From assembly GCF_018141525.1 (NCBI RefSeq), contig NZ_CP064655.1, positions 806,001-870,000 on the forward strand: a stretch of DNA of 64,000 nucleotides. Direction: 5' to 3'. Of the stretch, positions 42,320 to 51,620 are shown piece by piece. Both the position numbers and the translations under genes were made by a program. The notes under the pieces were generated by a model. It saw nothing but the letters and a program-made list of their open reading frames with translations. It made no database searches and was not told the DNA's origin. The DNA comes from Miltoncostaea marina (GTDB lineage Bacteria > Actinomycetota > Thermoleophilia > Miltoncostaeales > Miltoncostaeaceae). Every line of letters starts with the position of its first letter. Within the stretch, counting starts at the first letter, position 1.

Positions 42320-43005
42320 TGACCGCGACGGGCCCGGGCCCCGCCGAACCGCTCCGGCTCGTCGCCGGGCTCGGCAACCCGGGCCCGCGCTACGCGGCCA
42401 CGCGGCACAACGCGGGCCGCATGGCCGTCGAGCTGGTCGCCGACCGCCTGGGGGCGGGACGGCCGGTCGCGCGGTTCCGCGGGCTGCTGCGCGAGGGCCG
42501 CGGCCCGGCCGGGCCGGTCGCGCTGCTGCTGCCCGAGACCTACATGAACGACTCGGGTGACTCGGTCGGCCCGGCGGCCGGCAGCCTCCACGCGCCGCCC
42601 GAGCGGGTGCTGGTCGTGCACGACGAGATCGACCTGCCCTTCGGCGCCGTGCGCGGCAAGGTCGGCGGCGGGCACGGCGGCCACAACGGGTTGCGCTCGG
42701 TCGCGCGCGGTCTGGGCGGCGGCGGCTTCGCGCGCGTGCGCATCGGGGTCGGCCGGCCGCCCGAGGGCTTCCGCGGCGACGAGGCCGACTGGGTGCTGAT
42801 GCGCTTCGACGAGCCGCGCGAGGAGGTCGAGGCCCTCATCGCCCGCGCCGCCGACATGATCGAGGCCGCCCTCGGCGAGGGCATGCAGGCGGCGATCGAG
42901 CGCTTCCACGCCGCACCGCCCGGCGCGCGGGCGCGCGCCCGCCAGGAGCGCCGCGAGGCCCGGCGCGCGGCCCCGGCCGCCGAGGCGGGGGGCGAGGGGG
43001 AGTGA
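42319..43005 (+). CDS. pth: Peptidyl-tRNA hydrolase
   Basis: Releases tRNA from prematurely dissociated peptidyl-tRNA. It has 228 residues. The family features are LVAGLGNPGPRYAATRHNAG with the catalytic histidine, LLLPETYMNDSGDSV, VVHDEIDLPFGAVRGKVGGG with the catalytic aspartate, and GHNGLRSV. About 35 basic/alanine-rich residues extend the C-terminus. The start is GTG 42319 (TAGTG overlap with rplY). The mfd start overlaps the stop. Confidence 0.96.
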   Translation: MTATGPGPAEPLRLVAGLGNPGPRYAATRHNAGRMAVELVADRLGAGRPVARFRGLLREGRGPAGPVALLLPETYMNDSGDSVGPAAGSLHAPPERVLVVHDEIDLPFGAVRGKVGGGHGGHNGLRSVARGLGGGGFARVRIGVGRPPEGFRGDEADWVLMRFDEPREEVEALIARAADMIEAALGEGMQAAIERFHAAPPGARARARQERREARRAAPAAEAGGEGE

Positions 43006-46000
43006 GCGCGACGGATCTCGACCGGCTGATCGCCGGCAGCCCGGCGGTCGCCGCGGCGACCGCCGCCGCCGACGCCGGGGAGCGGGCGGCCGCGCTGGCG
43101 CTCGCGCGGCCGGCGTGGCCCTACGCGCTCGCCGCGCTGGCGCGGGCCGGCGAGCGCTCGCTGCTGGCCGTGGCCCCCGGCGACGACGAGGCGCGCGACC
43201 TCGCCAACGAGCTCGTCGCGGTGCTCGGCCGCGGCGCGGTGGCCCTGTGGCCCACCCGCGGCGTGCCGGCCGGGGCCAGCGTGGGTCCCTCGCCGCACCT
43301 GGTGGGCCAGCGGGCCCGCGCGCTGGCCACCCTCGGCAGGCCGGCCTCGGTGGTGGTGGCCGGCGCCCCGGCGCTGGCCGAGCGCGTCCCGGCCGCGGCG
43401 GCGACGTCGCTCGAGGTGCGGGTGGGCGACCGCATCGAGCTCGACGAGCTGGTCGACCGCCTCGTCGCGCTGGGCTACGAGCGGGTGCCGCAGGTGGAGG
43501 AGCGCGGCGACCTCTCGGTGCGCGGCGGCATCCTCGACGTCTATCCCTCGACGGCCGACCTGCCGGCCCGCGTGGAGCTGTTCGGCGACGAGATCGAGAG
43601 CATGCGCGCGTTCTCGGCGTTCACGCAGCGCACCATCCGCCCCATCGACCGCCTCGTGGCCTGGCCGGCGGCCGAGCCGCCGGACGCCGGCGCCGACCCG
43701 CTGGCCGACCCACGGATGGCGCTCGCGACCGTGGTGCGGCTCGCCCCCGGCGAGCACGCGGCCGCGCTGCGCGAGGCGCGCGAGCGGCTCGAGGAGGAGG
43801 CCCAGGCCGGCGCGCTCGCCGAGCCGGACGCCGTGGAGGAGGCCCTCGGGCGCCTGGCGTCCCTGGACCTGGCCCCGCCCGCCGGCGCGGGGGGCGCCGC
43901 GTTCGACGCGATCGAGGCGCGCTTCGCCACGCGCACGCCGTCCGAGGCCGAGGCCGAGCTCGGCCGCCTGGTGCGCTCGGGCCTGCGGGTGGTGCTGGCC
44001 TTCGCCCGCCGCGGCGAGATGTCGCGCGCCATCGCCCGCTTCGACCGGCTCCGGCCGGGCGACCTCGGGCCGGGCGAGCTGCCCTCCCCGGGCGCGCTCG
44101 GCGCCGCCGTCCTGCCCGTGCGGGCGGGCCTCATCTCCCGCGAGCTGGGCGTGGCGATCGTGCCCGAGGAGCGGGTCATGCGCCGGCGCCGGCCGGCGGC
44201 CCAGCGCGGCCCGGTCGTGGGCAAGCGCCTGCAGAGCTTCCTCGACCTCAAGGTGGGCGACCACGTCGTCCACGAGGACCACGGCATCGGGCGGCTGACC
44301 GGGTTCGAGACGCGCACGGTCGCGAACCTGACGCGCGACTACCTGGCCCTGGCGTTCGCCGACGGCGACCGCCTGTACGTGCCGCACGACCAGCTCGACA
44401 AGGTCACCCGCTACGTGGGCGCAGACGGCTCCGCGCCCGCGCTCTCGAAGCTGGGCGGCAAGGCGTGGGACCGCATGAAGTCGCGCGCCCGGGCGGCGGT
44501 GCGCGAGATGGCGGGCGAGCTGATCGCCCTCTACGAGGCGCGCGCGGCGGCGAAGGGCTTCGCCTTCCCGGCCGACGACGAGCTGACCCGCGAGCTGGAG
44601 CGCCGCTTCCCGTACCGCGAGACCGCCGACCAGCTCCGCGCGATCGACGCCGTGGCCGACGACATGGAGCGCCCGCGCCCCATGGACCGGCTGGTGTGCG
44701 GCGACGTCGGCTTCGGCAAGACGGAGGTCGCGATGCGCGCGGCCTTCAAGGCGGCGGCGGCCGGCAAGCAGGTGCTGATGCTCGTGCCGACCACGATCCT
44801 GGCCCAGCAGCACCTCGCCACCTTCCGCGACCGCTTCGGCGACCTGCCGGTGAGCGTCGACATGGTCAACCGCTTCCGCTCGGCGGCGGAGACCCGCGAC
44901 GTGCTCCAGCGCTACCGGGACGGCCGTCTGGACGTCCTCATCGGCACCCACCGGCTGCTGTCGATGGACGTGCAGCCGAAGGACCTCGGCCTGGTGATCG
45001 TCGACGAGGAGCAGCGCTTCGGCGTGGCCCAGAAGGAGTCGCTGCGCCAGCTGCGCCTGCGCGTCGACGTGCTGGCGATGAGCGCGACGCCGATCCCGCG
45101 CACGCTGCAGATCTCGCTGTCGGGGCTGCGCGACATCAGCGTCATCGAGACGCCCCCGCCGGGCCGGCGGCCGATCGCCACCCACGTGGGCGAGTACGAC
45201 GAGTCGCTCGTGGCGGAGGCGCTGCGGCGCGAGAAGGCGCGCGGCGGCCAGAGCTTCTTCCTGCACAACCGCGTCGAGACCATCGAGGAGGCCGGCGAGC
45301 GGCTGCGCTCGCTCGTGCCCGAGCTGCGGATCATCACCGCGCACGGGCAGATGCACGAGCACGAGCTCGAGGACCGCATGCTGTCGTTCGTGCGGGGCGA
45401 GGCCGACGTGCTCGTGGCGACCACGATCATCGAGTCGGGGCTCGACATCCCGCAGGCCAACACGCTGGTCGTGGACCGCGCGGACGCCCTGGGGCTGTCC
45501 CAGCTCTACCAGATCCGCGGCCGGGTGGGGCGCTCCGACGTGACCGCCCACGCGTACCTCTTCTATCCCGACGCGGCCGCGCTCACCCGCGAGGCGGCCT
45601 CCCGGCTGCGCGCGCTCGCCGACTACACCGAGCTCGGCAGCGGCCTCAAGATCGCGATGCGCGACCTGGAGATCCGCGGCGCCGGCAACCTGCTCGGCGA
45701 CGAGCAGAGCGGCCACGTCGCCGCCGTCGGCTTCGAGCTGTACCTCGAGATGCTCAACGAGGCGGTCATGCGCGGCCAGGGCGAGGAGCCCGCCGAGGCG
45801 GACGTGCGCGTGGACATCGCGGTGTCGGCCTACATCCCGAGCGACTACGTGCCGCTCGAGACGGCGAAGATCGACCTGCACCGGCGCATCGCGCTCGCCT
45901 CCTCGCTGGAGGAGATCGCGACCCTGCGCGACGAGATCGAGGACCGCTTCGGCGAGCTGCCGCAGGCGGTCGAGGCGCTGCTCACCGTGCAGCGCGTGCG

Positions 46001-46241
46001 GGTCAAGCTGCGCGCCGCCGGGGCGAGCCGCATCGCGGTGCGCTCGGGGCGGGTGACCGTGGGGCCGGTCAGCCTGACCAGCGCCCAGCTGCGGGCGCTG
46101 CGCGAGGCCCAGCCCAAGGCCACCTACGCCGGCAGCGAGCGCATCGCCTCGCTGCCCGCCGGCGCACAGCCCGGCGAGCGCCTGGCCGCCGCCGAGGCGG
46201 CGCTCGACGCGCTCGCCGACACGGCCGCGCTCGCGGCCTGA
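43002..46241 (+). CDS. mfd: Transcription-repair coupling factor Mfd
   Basis: Removes stalled RNA polymerase and recruits UvrA. It has 1079 residues. A UvrB-like N-terminal module (1-about 400) with QVEERGDLSVRGGILDVYP is followed by the RNA polymerase-interaction (CarD-like) domain near residue 416 (LKVGDHVVHEDHGIGRLTGF), the RecG-like helicase with Walker A GDVGFGKTEVA near 566 and VDEEQRFG near 666, helicase motif QIRGRVGRSD near 837, and the C-terminal TRCF domain. It sits between pth and a foldase gene as in the Bacillus yab region. Confidence 0.97.
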   Translation: MSATDLDRLIAGSPAVAAATAAADAGERAAALALARPAWPYALAALARAGERSLLAVAPGDDEARDLANELVAVLGRGAVALWPTRGVPAGASVGPSPHLVGQRARALATLGRPASVVVAGAPALAERVPAAAATSLEVRVGDRIELDELVDRLVALGYERVPQVEERGDLSVRGGILDVYPSTADLPARVELFGDEIESMRAFSAFTQRTIRPIDRLVAWPAAEPPDAGADPLADPRMALATVVRLAPGEHAAALREARERLEEEAQAGALAEPDAVEEALGRLASLDLAPPAGAGGAAFDAIEARFATRTPSEAEAELGRLVRSGLRVVLAFARRGEMSRAIARFDRLRPGDLGPGELPSPGALGAAVLPVRAGLISRELGVAIVPEERVMRRRRPAAQRGPVVGKRLQSFLDLKVGDHVVHEDHGIGRLTGFETRTVANLTRDYLALAFADGDRLYVPHDQLDKVTRYVGADGSAPALSKLGGKAWDRMKSRARAAVREMAGELIALYEARAAAKGFAFPADDELTRELERRFPYRETADQLRAIDAVADDMERPRPMDRLVCGDVGFGKTEVAMRAAFKAAAAGKQVLMLVPTTILAQQHLATFRDRFGDLPVSVDMVNRFRSAAETRDVLQRYRDGRLDVLIGTHRLLSMDVQPKDLGLVIVDEEQRFGVAQKESLRQLRLRVDVLAMSATPIPRTLQISLSGLRDISVIETPPPGRRPIATHVGEYDESLVAEALRREKARGGQSFFLHNRVETIEEAGERLRSLVPELRIITAHGQMHEHELEDRMLSFVRGEADVLVATTIIESGLDIPQANTLVVDRADALGLSQLYQIRGRVGRSDVTAHAYLFYPDAAALTREAASRLRALADYTELGSGLKIAMRDLEIRGAGNLLGDEQSGHVAAVGFELYLEMLNEAVMRGQGEEPAEADVRVDIAVSAYIPSDYVPLETAKIDLHRRIALASSLEEIATLRDEIEDRFGELPQAVEALLTVQRVRVKLRAAGASRIAVRSGRVTVGPVSLTSAQLRALREAQPKATYAGSERIASLPAGAQPGERLAAAEAALDALADTAALAA

Positions 46242-46310
46242 CGGGGCCCTCCGGGCCTTAAGAACGCCCTAACGGAGGGCGCACGGGGAGGTGCTACGAT
46301 CGCCCGCGTC

Positions 46311-47354
46311 GTGACGAAGACCAACCGCAGATCTCCGCTGGTGGCGGGGGTCCTCGTCGCCCTGGTGGCCGTGGGCGTGTCCGGCCTCCTCCTGCTGTCG
46401 GGGTGCGGCGACGACGCGTCGGCGGACCTGCCCGACGGGGTCGTGGCGCAGGTGGGCGACGCCCCCATCACCGAGGGCGAGCTCACCGGCCTCATCGAGC
46501 AGCAGCGGGCCGAGTACCGCTCGCAGGGCCAGACCCTCCCCAGGGAGGGCGAGGACGGCTGGGACTCGCTGCGCCAGCAGGCGCTCCAGTCGCTCGTGAC
46601 CCAGAAGGTCGTCGAGTTCGAGGCGCGCGCCTGCGGCAAGCCGTGCGAGGTCTCGAAGGCCGAGGTCACGAAGCAGCTCGACCGCATCATCCAGACCAAC
46701 TTCGAGGGCTCGCAGAAGAAGTTCCGCGACTTCCTCAAGGACCGCGGGATGTCGCAGGCCGACGTGCGCGGCATCGTGCGCAACGACCTGCAGCGCGAGG
46801 CCCTCTACGAGCACGAGACCCGCGGCGTGCGGTTCACCGCCGACGAGGCGCGCAAGTACTACGACGACAACCCGAGCCAGTTCACCACGCCCGCGGGCCG
46901 CACCGCGCGGCACATCGTGGTGGACACGAAGGCCGAGGCCGACCGCATCCGCGCGGAGCTCACCCTCGACAACTTCGACGAGCTGGCGCGCGAGCACTCG
47001 ACCGACGAGGGCTCCGCGGAGCAGGGCGGCGACCTCGGGCAGATCCAGAAGGGCCAGCTCGTGCCCGAGTTCGAGGAGGTCGCCTTCGCGCTGAAGGACG
47101 GCGAGATCTCGCAGCCGGTGAAGACGCAGTTCGGCTGGCACATCATCACCGTCGACATCACGCCGAAGACCACCACCTCGTTCGCCGAGGCGCGGCCGCA
47201 GATCATGTCGCAGCAGCTCCAGGCCAAGCGCCAGACGGCGTTCACCGAGTGGAGCGAAGAGGTGATGACGAAGTGGCTCGACCGGACGGTCTACGCCGAC
47301 GACGCGCTGAAGCCGCCCGCGACCACCGCCGCGCAGGCCGCCACCGCCCCGTAA
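46311..47354 (+). CDS. Peptidyl-prolyl isomerase/foldase lipoprotein (PrsA/SurA-like)
   Basis: An extracytoplasmic folding factor. It has 347 residues. A signal peptide ends in the lipobox LLLSGC (cysteine 32). A SurA-N-like helical chaperone domain follows (about 45-185, opening VAQVGDAPITEGELTGLIEQ), then a parvulin isomerase domain (about 190-290) with ARHIVVDTKAEADRI, LAREHSTDEGSAEQGGDLG, LVPEFEEVAFAL and FGWHIITV. A C-terminal helix ends in a Thr/Ala tail. GGGGAGG and a TACGAT box lie ahead of the GTG start. Confidence 0.92.
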   Translation: MTKTNRRSPLVAGVLVALVAVGVSGLLLLSGCGDDASADLPDGVVAQVGDAPITEGELTGLIEQQRAEYRSQGQTLPREGEDGWDSLRQQALQSLVTQKVVEFEARACGKPCEVSKAEVTKQLDRIIQTNFEGSQKKFRDFLKDRGMSQADVRGIVRNDLQREALYEHETRGVRFTADEARKYYDDNPSQFTTPAGRTARHIVVDTKAEADRIRAELTLDNFDELAREHSTDEGSAEQGGDLGQIQKGQLVPEFEEVAFALKDGEISQPVKTQFGWHIITVDITPKTTTSFAEARPQIMSQQLQAKRQTAFTEWSEEVMTKWLDRTVYADDALKPPATTAAQAATAP

Positions 47355-47376
47355 GGGGTGTGCCGGGCCGCCCGCG

Positions 47377-48390
47377 GTGACGCTCGTCGTCGGTCTCGGG
47401 CCGGGCGCGCCCGACGCGGTGCCGGCGGCCGCCCTGGCGGCGGCCGCCTCCGCAGCCCGCCTGCTCGCGCCCGAGAGGCTCGCGCCGGAGCTGGCCGTCC
47501 TGCTGCCGTCGCCGCCCATCCCGCTGGGCGACCCGGCCGCCGCGCCCGGCGACGCGACGATCGTCGCCCCCGACGCCCAGGCGCACCGCATCGCCCGGGC
47601 GCTGCCCGGCGCGGACACCCTGCCGGCGCGCGAGGCGCTGCGCGCCCGGGCCATCGGCGCCGAGGTGGCCGCGCTCGCCGAGGTGGGCCTGCGCCTGCGG
47701 CGCGAGTGCCCGTGGGACCGGGTGCAGACCGCCGAGACGATCGTGCCCCACACGATCGAGGAGGCGTTCGAGGTGGCCGACGCGGTCGCCGCCGGCGGCG
47801 CCGGGCTGGCCGACGAGCTCGGCGACCTGCTCTTCCAGCCGGTCTTCCTGGCGCGGCTGCTCGAGGAGGAGGGCGGCGCCGACCTCGCCGACGTGGCGCG
47901 CGGCCAGGCCGACAAGCTGGTGTCGCGCCACCCGCACGTCTACGGCGAGCGCGTGGCCGAGACGGCGGGCGCGGTGGTCGACCTGTGGGAGCGGCGCAAG
48001 CGCGAGGAGCGCAGGGATCAGGGCATCTTCCACGACCTGCCGCCCGGGCTGCCGGCCCTCGCCCTCGCGACGAAGGCGCAGAAGCGGGCGGCCGCCGTGG
48101 GCTTCGACCTCCCCGACGTGGCGGCGGCCCTCGACAAGCTCGACGAGGAGGTCGCCGAGCTGCGCGCCGAGCCCGGCGCCCGCGAGCTGGGCGACGTGCT
48201 GTTCGCCGCGGTGGCGGCCGCGCGGGCGCTCGGCGCCGACCCGGAGCTGGCGCTGCGGGCCGCGGCCCGCCGCTTCCGCGAGCGCGTGGAGGCCGCGGCG
48301 CGCCTGGCCGCGCAGGCCGGCGAGGCCTTCGAGGCGCTGGACCCGGCCGCCCAGATGCGATGGTACGCGGAGGCGCGGGACTCGCTCTGA
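47377..48390 (+). CDS. mazG: MazG-family nucleoside triphosphate pyrophosphohydrolase with vestigial N-terminal domain
   Basis: Hydrolyses (d)NTPs, probably as a house-cleaning or stringent-response modulator. It has 337 residues. Two MazG repeats are seen: the first near residue 115 ([44 protein letters not shown]) and a second near 230 ([36 protein letters not shown]). The first 100 residues ([17 protein letters not shown], then a short run ending before RARAIGAEV) look like a shrunken tetrapyrrole-methylase domain, which is full-length in the firmicute YabN fusion. The GTG start at 47377 begins exactly at that motif. Confidence 0.9.
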   Translation: MTLVVGLGPGAPDAVPAAALAAAASAARLLAPERLAPELAVLLPSPPIPLGDPAAAPGDATIVAPDAQAHRIARALPGADTLPAREALRARAIGAEVAALAEVGLRLRRECPWDRVQTAETIVPHTIEEAFEVADAVAAGGAGLADELGDLLFQPVFLARLLEEEGGADLADVARGQADKLVSRHPHVYGERVAETAGAVVDLWERRKREERRDQGIFHDLPPGLPALALATKAQKRAAAVGFDLPDVAAALDKLDEEVAELRAEPGARELGDVLFAAVAAARALGADPELALRAAARRFRERVEAAARLAAQAGEAFEALDPAAQMRWYAEARDSL

Positions 48391-48406
48391 CACGGGGAGG
48401 CGCGGG

Positions 48407-50032
48407 GTGATCGCAGACACGCAGGAGTGGGCGCGGCTGGCGGCGCACGCCGACGAGGTCGCGGGGGTGCACCTGCGCGAGCTCTTCGCGAGCGACCCGG
48501 CCCGCGGGGAGGAGCTCACCGTGGGGGCCGGCGACCTCCACCTCGACTACTCGAAGAACCGGGTCACGCGGCAGACCCTCCGCCTGCTGACGGCCCTGGC
48601 CGAGCGCGCCGGGGTGGCGCCGCGCCGCGAGGCGATGTTCCGCGGCGAGGCGATCAACGTGACCGAGCGCAGGGCGGTGCTGCACACCGCCCTGCGCGCG
48701 CCGTCCGGCGAGCGGGTCGAGGTGGACGGCGTCGACGTGGTGCCCGCGGTCCACGAGGTGCTCGACCGCATGCACGACCTGGCGTCGCGTGTGCGCGCCG
48801 GGGAGTGGACCGGCGCCACCGGCCGGCGCATCCGCAACGTGGTCAACATCGGCATCGGCGGGTCGGACCTCGGACCCGCCATGGCGACGCGGGCCCTGGG
48901 CGGCGACGCCGACCCGGCGCTGACGCTGCGCTTCGTGTCGAACATCGACGGCGACGACCTGGGCGACGCGCTCGTGGGGCTCGACCCCGCGGAGACCCTG
49001 TTCGTGGTCTGCTCCAAGACCTTCACGACCCTCGAGACGCTCACCAACGCCCGCAGCGCGCGGGAGTGGCTGGTCGCCGGCCTCGGCGACGAGGGCGCGG
49101 TGCGGCACCACTTCATCGCCGTGTCGACCAACGCCGAGCAGGTGGCGGCGTTCGGCATCGACACCGCCAACATGCTCGGCTTCTGGGACTGGGTCGGCGG
49201 CCGCTACTCGGTCGACTCGGCGATCGGCCTGACCCTGGCCATCGCGGTGGGGCCGGACGCGTTCCGGGAGATGCTGCGCGGCTTCCGCGTGATGGACGAG
49301 CACTTCCGCGGCGCGCCCCTCGACCGCAACATGCCGGTGATCCTCGCGCTGATCGGCGTCTGGAACGCGAACTTCCTCGGCGCCGACACGTATGCGGTGC
49401 TGCCCTACAGCCAGCGCCTGGGGCGGCTGCCGGCGTACCTCCAGCAGCTCGACATGGAGAGCAACGGCAAGTCGGTCGACCTGGAGGGCCGGCCGGTGGG
49501 GGTGCCCACCGGCCCGATCGTGTGGGGCGAGCCGGGCACGAACGGCCAGCACGCCTTCATGCAGCTCATCCACCAGGGCACCCGGCTGGTGCCGAGTGAC
49601 CTGATCGGGGTCTGCCGGCCCGGGCGCGAGATGGGCGACCACCACGACCTGCTGATGGCCAACCTGCTGGCGCAGGCCGAGGCGCTGGCCTTCGGGCGCA
49701 CGGCCGAGGAGGTGGCCGCCGAGGGCGTCGCGCCCGAGCTCGTGCCGCACCGGACCTTCCCGGGCGACCGGCCCACGAACGTCATCCTGCTCGACGAGCT
49801 CACGCCCTCGTCGCTGGGGCAGCTGATCGCCCTCTACGAGCACAAGGTGTTCACGCAGGGGGTGATCTGGGGGATCAACTCCTTCGACCAGTGGGGCGTC
49901 GAGCTCGGCAAGGTCCTCGCGAAGCGCATCGCGCCCGAGCTGATCGCGGGCGAGGCGCCCGCCGGGGGCCACGACGGCTCGACCGACGCCCTCATCCGCC
50001 GCTACCGCGCGGCCCGCGGGAGGAGCGCCTGA
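48407..50032 (+). CDS. pgi: Glucose-6-phosphate isomerase
   Basis: Interconverts glucose 6-phosphate and fructose 6-phosphate in glycolysis. It has 541 residues, the long form. The sugar-isomerase motifs [52 protein letters not shown], and the late QLIHQGTR and [20 protein letters not shown] are present with the catalytic Glu, His and Lys settings of the family. GGGAGG precedes the GTG start. gnd follows with a 1-base overlap, tying glycolysis to the pentose phosphate branch point. Confidence 0.97.
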   Translation: MIADTQEWARLAAHADEVAGVHLRELFASDPARGEELTVGAGDLHLDYSKNRVTRQTLRLLTALAERAGVAPRREAMFRGEAINVTERRAVLHTALRAPSGERVEVDGVDVVPAVHEVLDRMHDLASRVRAGEWTGATGRRIRNVVNIGIGGSDLGPAMATRALGGDADPALTLRFVSNIDGDDLGDALVGLDPAETLFVVCSKTFTTLETLTNARSAREWLVAGLGDEGAVRHHFIAVSTNAEQVAAFGIDTANMLGFWDWVGGRYSVDSAIGLTLAIAVGPDAFREMLRGFRVMDEHFRGAPLDRNMPVILALIGVWNANFLGADTYAVLPYSQRLGRLPAYLQQLDMESNGKSVDLEGRPVGVPTGPIVWGEPGTNGQHAFMQLIHQGTRLVPSDLIGVCRPGREMGDHHDLLMANLLAQAEALAFGRTAEEVAAEGVAPELVPHRTFPGDRPTNVILLDELTPSSLGQLIALYEHKVFTQGVIWGINSFDQWGVELGKVLAKRIAPELIAGEAPAGGHDGSTDALIRRYRAARGRSA

Positions 50033-51066
50033 TGCAGCTCGGCATGATCGGACTCGGCCGGATGGGCGCCAACATCGTGCGGCGCCTGATGCGCGCCGGC
50101 CACGCGTGCGTCGTCCACGATGTCGACCCGGCCGCCGTGCGGGCCCTCGCGGCCGAGGGCGCGACCGCGGCGTCGTCGCCCGCCGACCTCGCCGCCCGGC
50201 TCGACGCCCCGCGCGCGGTGTGGGTGATGGTGCCCGCCGCCTTCGCGGGGGCCACCGTGGCCGACGTGGCGCGGCACCTCGAGGCCGGTGACGTCGTGAT
50301 CGACGGCGGCAACACCTACTACCGTGACGACCTGACGCGGGCCGAGACGCTGCGCGCGGCGGGCGTGCACTACCTCGACGTGGGCACCAGCGGCGGCGTC
50401 TTCGGCCTCGAGCGCGGCTACTCCCTGATGATCGGCGGCGACGCGGAGCCGGTGCGGCGCCTCGACCCGATCTTCCGGGCGCTCGCCCCGGGTGCCGACG
50501 CGGCCCCGCGCACGCCGGGGCGCGTGGGCGACCCCGCCCCCGAGGAGGTGGGCTATCTGCACTGCGGTCCCACCGGCGCCGGGCACTTCGTGAAGATGGT
50601 CCACAACGGGATCGAGTACGGGATGATGGCGGCCTACGCCGAGGGCCTGGCGATCCTGCGCAAGGCGGGCGTCGGCCTCGCCGAGCAGCAGCACGACGCC
50701 GAGACGACCCCGCTGCGCGACCCCGAGGCCTACGCGTACGAGCTCGACACGGCGGCGATCGCCGAGGTCTGGCGGCGCGGCAGCGTCGTCGCGTCGTGGC
50801 TGCTCGACCTGACGGCCGCCGCGCTGCGCGAGGACCCGGCGCTCGAGGGGTTCTCGGGGCGGGTGTCCGACTCCGGCGAGGGCCGCTGGACCGTCCAGGC
50901 GGCGGTCGACGCGGGCGTGCCGGCCCACGTGCTGACCGCGGCCCTCTACGAGCGCTTCAGCTCGCGCGGCGAGGCCGACTTCGCCGGCCGGGTGCTGTCG
51001 GCCATGCGCAAGCAGTTCGGCGGGCACGCCGAGACGCCCGCCGGCGAGAGGAGCGCCCCGGGCTAG
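50032..51066 (+). CDS. gnd: 6-phosphogluconate dehydrogenase, decarboxylating (short, GntZ/YqeC-like)
   Basis: Oxidatively decarboxylates 6-phosphogluconate. It has 344 residues, the short class lacking the long C-terminal part of the NADP enzyme. The Rossmann start QLGMIGLGRMGANIVRRLMR and the sequence VIDGGNTYYRDDLTRAE are followed by LDVGTSGGVFGLERGY, the substrate motif GPTGAGHFVKMVHNGIEYGMM with catalytic lysine, and a helical C-terminal half. D-x-D after the beta-2 strand (VHDVDP) suggests NAD preference; that is inference. AGGAG at 50021-50025 supports ATG 50032. Confidence 0.94.
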   Translation: MQLGMIGLGRMGANIVRRLMRAGHACVVHDVDPAAVRALAAEGATAASSPADLAARLDAPRAVWVMVPAAFAGATVADVARHLEAGDVVIDGGNTYYRDDLTRAETLRAAGVHYLDVGTSGGVFGLERGYSLMIGGDAEPVRRLDPIFRALAPGADAAPRTPGRVGDPAPEEVGYLHCGPTGAGHFVKMVHNGIEYGMMAAYAEGLAILRKAGVGLAEQQHDAETTPLRDPEAYAYELDTAAIAEVWRRGSVVASWLLDLTAAALREDPALEGFSGRVSDSGEGRWTVQAAVDAGVPAHVLTAALYERFSSRGEADFAGRVLSAMRKQFGGHAETPAGERSAPG

Positions 51067-51500
51067 GCGGCCTCCCGGGCGTCGGCCGCCAGCTCCCGCC
51101 GCTCGGCCAGCCGCACCAGCGCCGCCTTCTCGATCTGGCGCACCCGCTCGCGCGAGACGCCGATCGCCTTGCCGACCTCCGCCAGGGTGCGCGGCTCCTG
51201 GTCGCCCAGGCCGAAGCGCATGGTGAGCACCTGCCGGTCGCGCTCGGGCAGCGAGGCGAGCGCGCGCTCGAGCGCGTCCGTGCGCAGGCTCACCTCCAGG
51301 TCGGCGAGCGGCTCGGGCGTGTCGGCGGCCACCAGGTCGCCGATCGTCGCGTCGCCCTGGTCGTCGACCGGCCGGTCGAGGCTGGTCGCCACGCGGGGCA
51401 GCTCGCGGATCTGCGCCACGCGCTCCTCCGGCAGGCGCGCCTCGCTCGACAGCTCGGCCTCGGTGGGGACGGCACGGCCTCGGGCAACGCGACGATCGAG
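51063..51500 (-). pseudogene. Fragment of a sigma-70 family factor (regions 3-4 only)
   Basis: The minus strand encodes the C-terminal part of a primary-type sigma factor: VPTEAELSSEARLPEERVAQ, SLDRPVDDQGDATIGDLVAA, LPERDRQVLTMRFGLGDQEP and RTLAEVGKAIGVSRERVRQI. Regions 1 and 2, which bind core polymerase and the -10 box, are missing; the frame upstream continues open but is unrelated GC-rich sequence. No plausible start codon with a ribosome site precedes the conserved part. An ATG at 51517 in another frame would need a frameshift to reach it. It is best read as a decayed remnant, though a region-4-only protein cannot be excluded. Its stop shares CTAG with the gnd stop. Confidence 0.7.
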
Positions 51501-51620
51501 ACGCGCGTCGGGGTCATGGCGCCAGCGTGGCACGGACGGACCGCTCGTGGCGAGCCCGCCCCTCGTCCGGCGCGCCCGGCCGGCGGACGCTGGACCCCCG
51601 ACGAACCCACTGGAGGGGAC

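Noticed and set aside
42540-45881. Very long minus-strand open frame (over 1100 codons) antisense to pth and mfd
   Set aside because: Same GC artefact; the plus strand encodes unmistakable Pth and Mfd.
46245-46280. Terminator between mfd and the foldase gene
   Set aside because: Only 5-base stems (GGCCC/GGGCC and GCCCT/AGGGC) are found; too weak to call as a feature.
50796-51620. Extended start for the methyltransferase
   Set aside because: The extension overlaps gnd and the sigma remnant in a meaningless frame; GGAGGGG before ATG 51621 sets the start.
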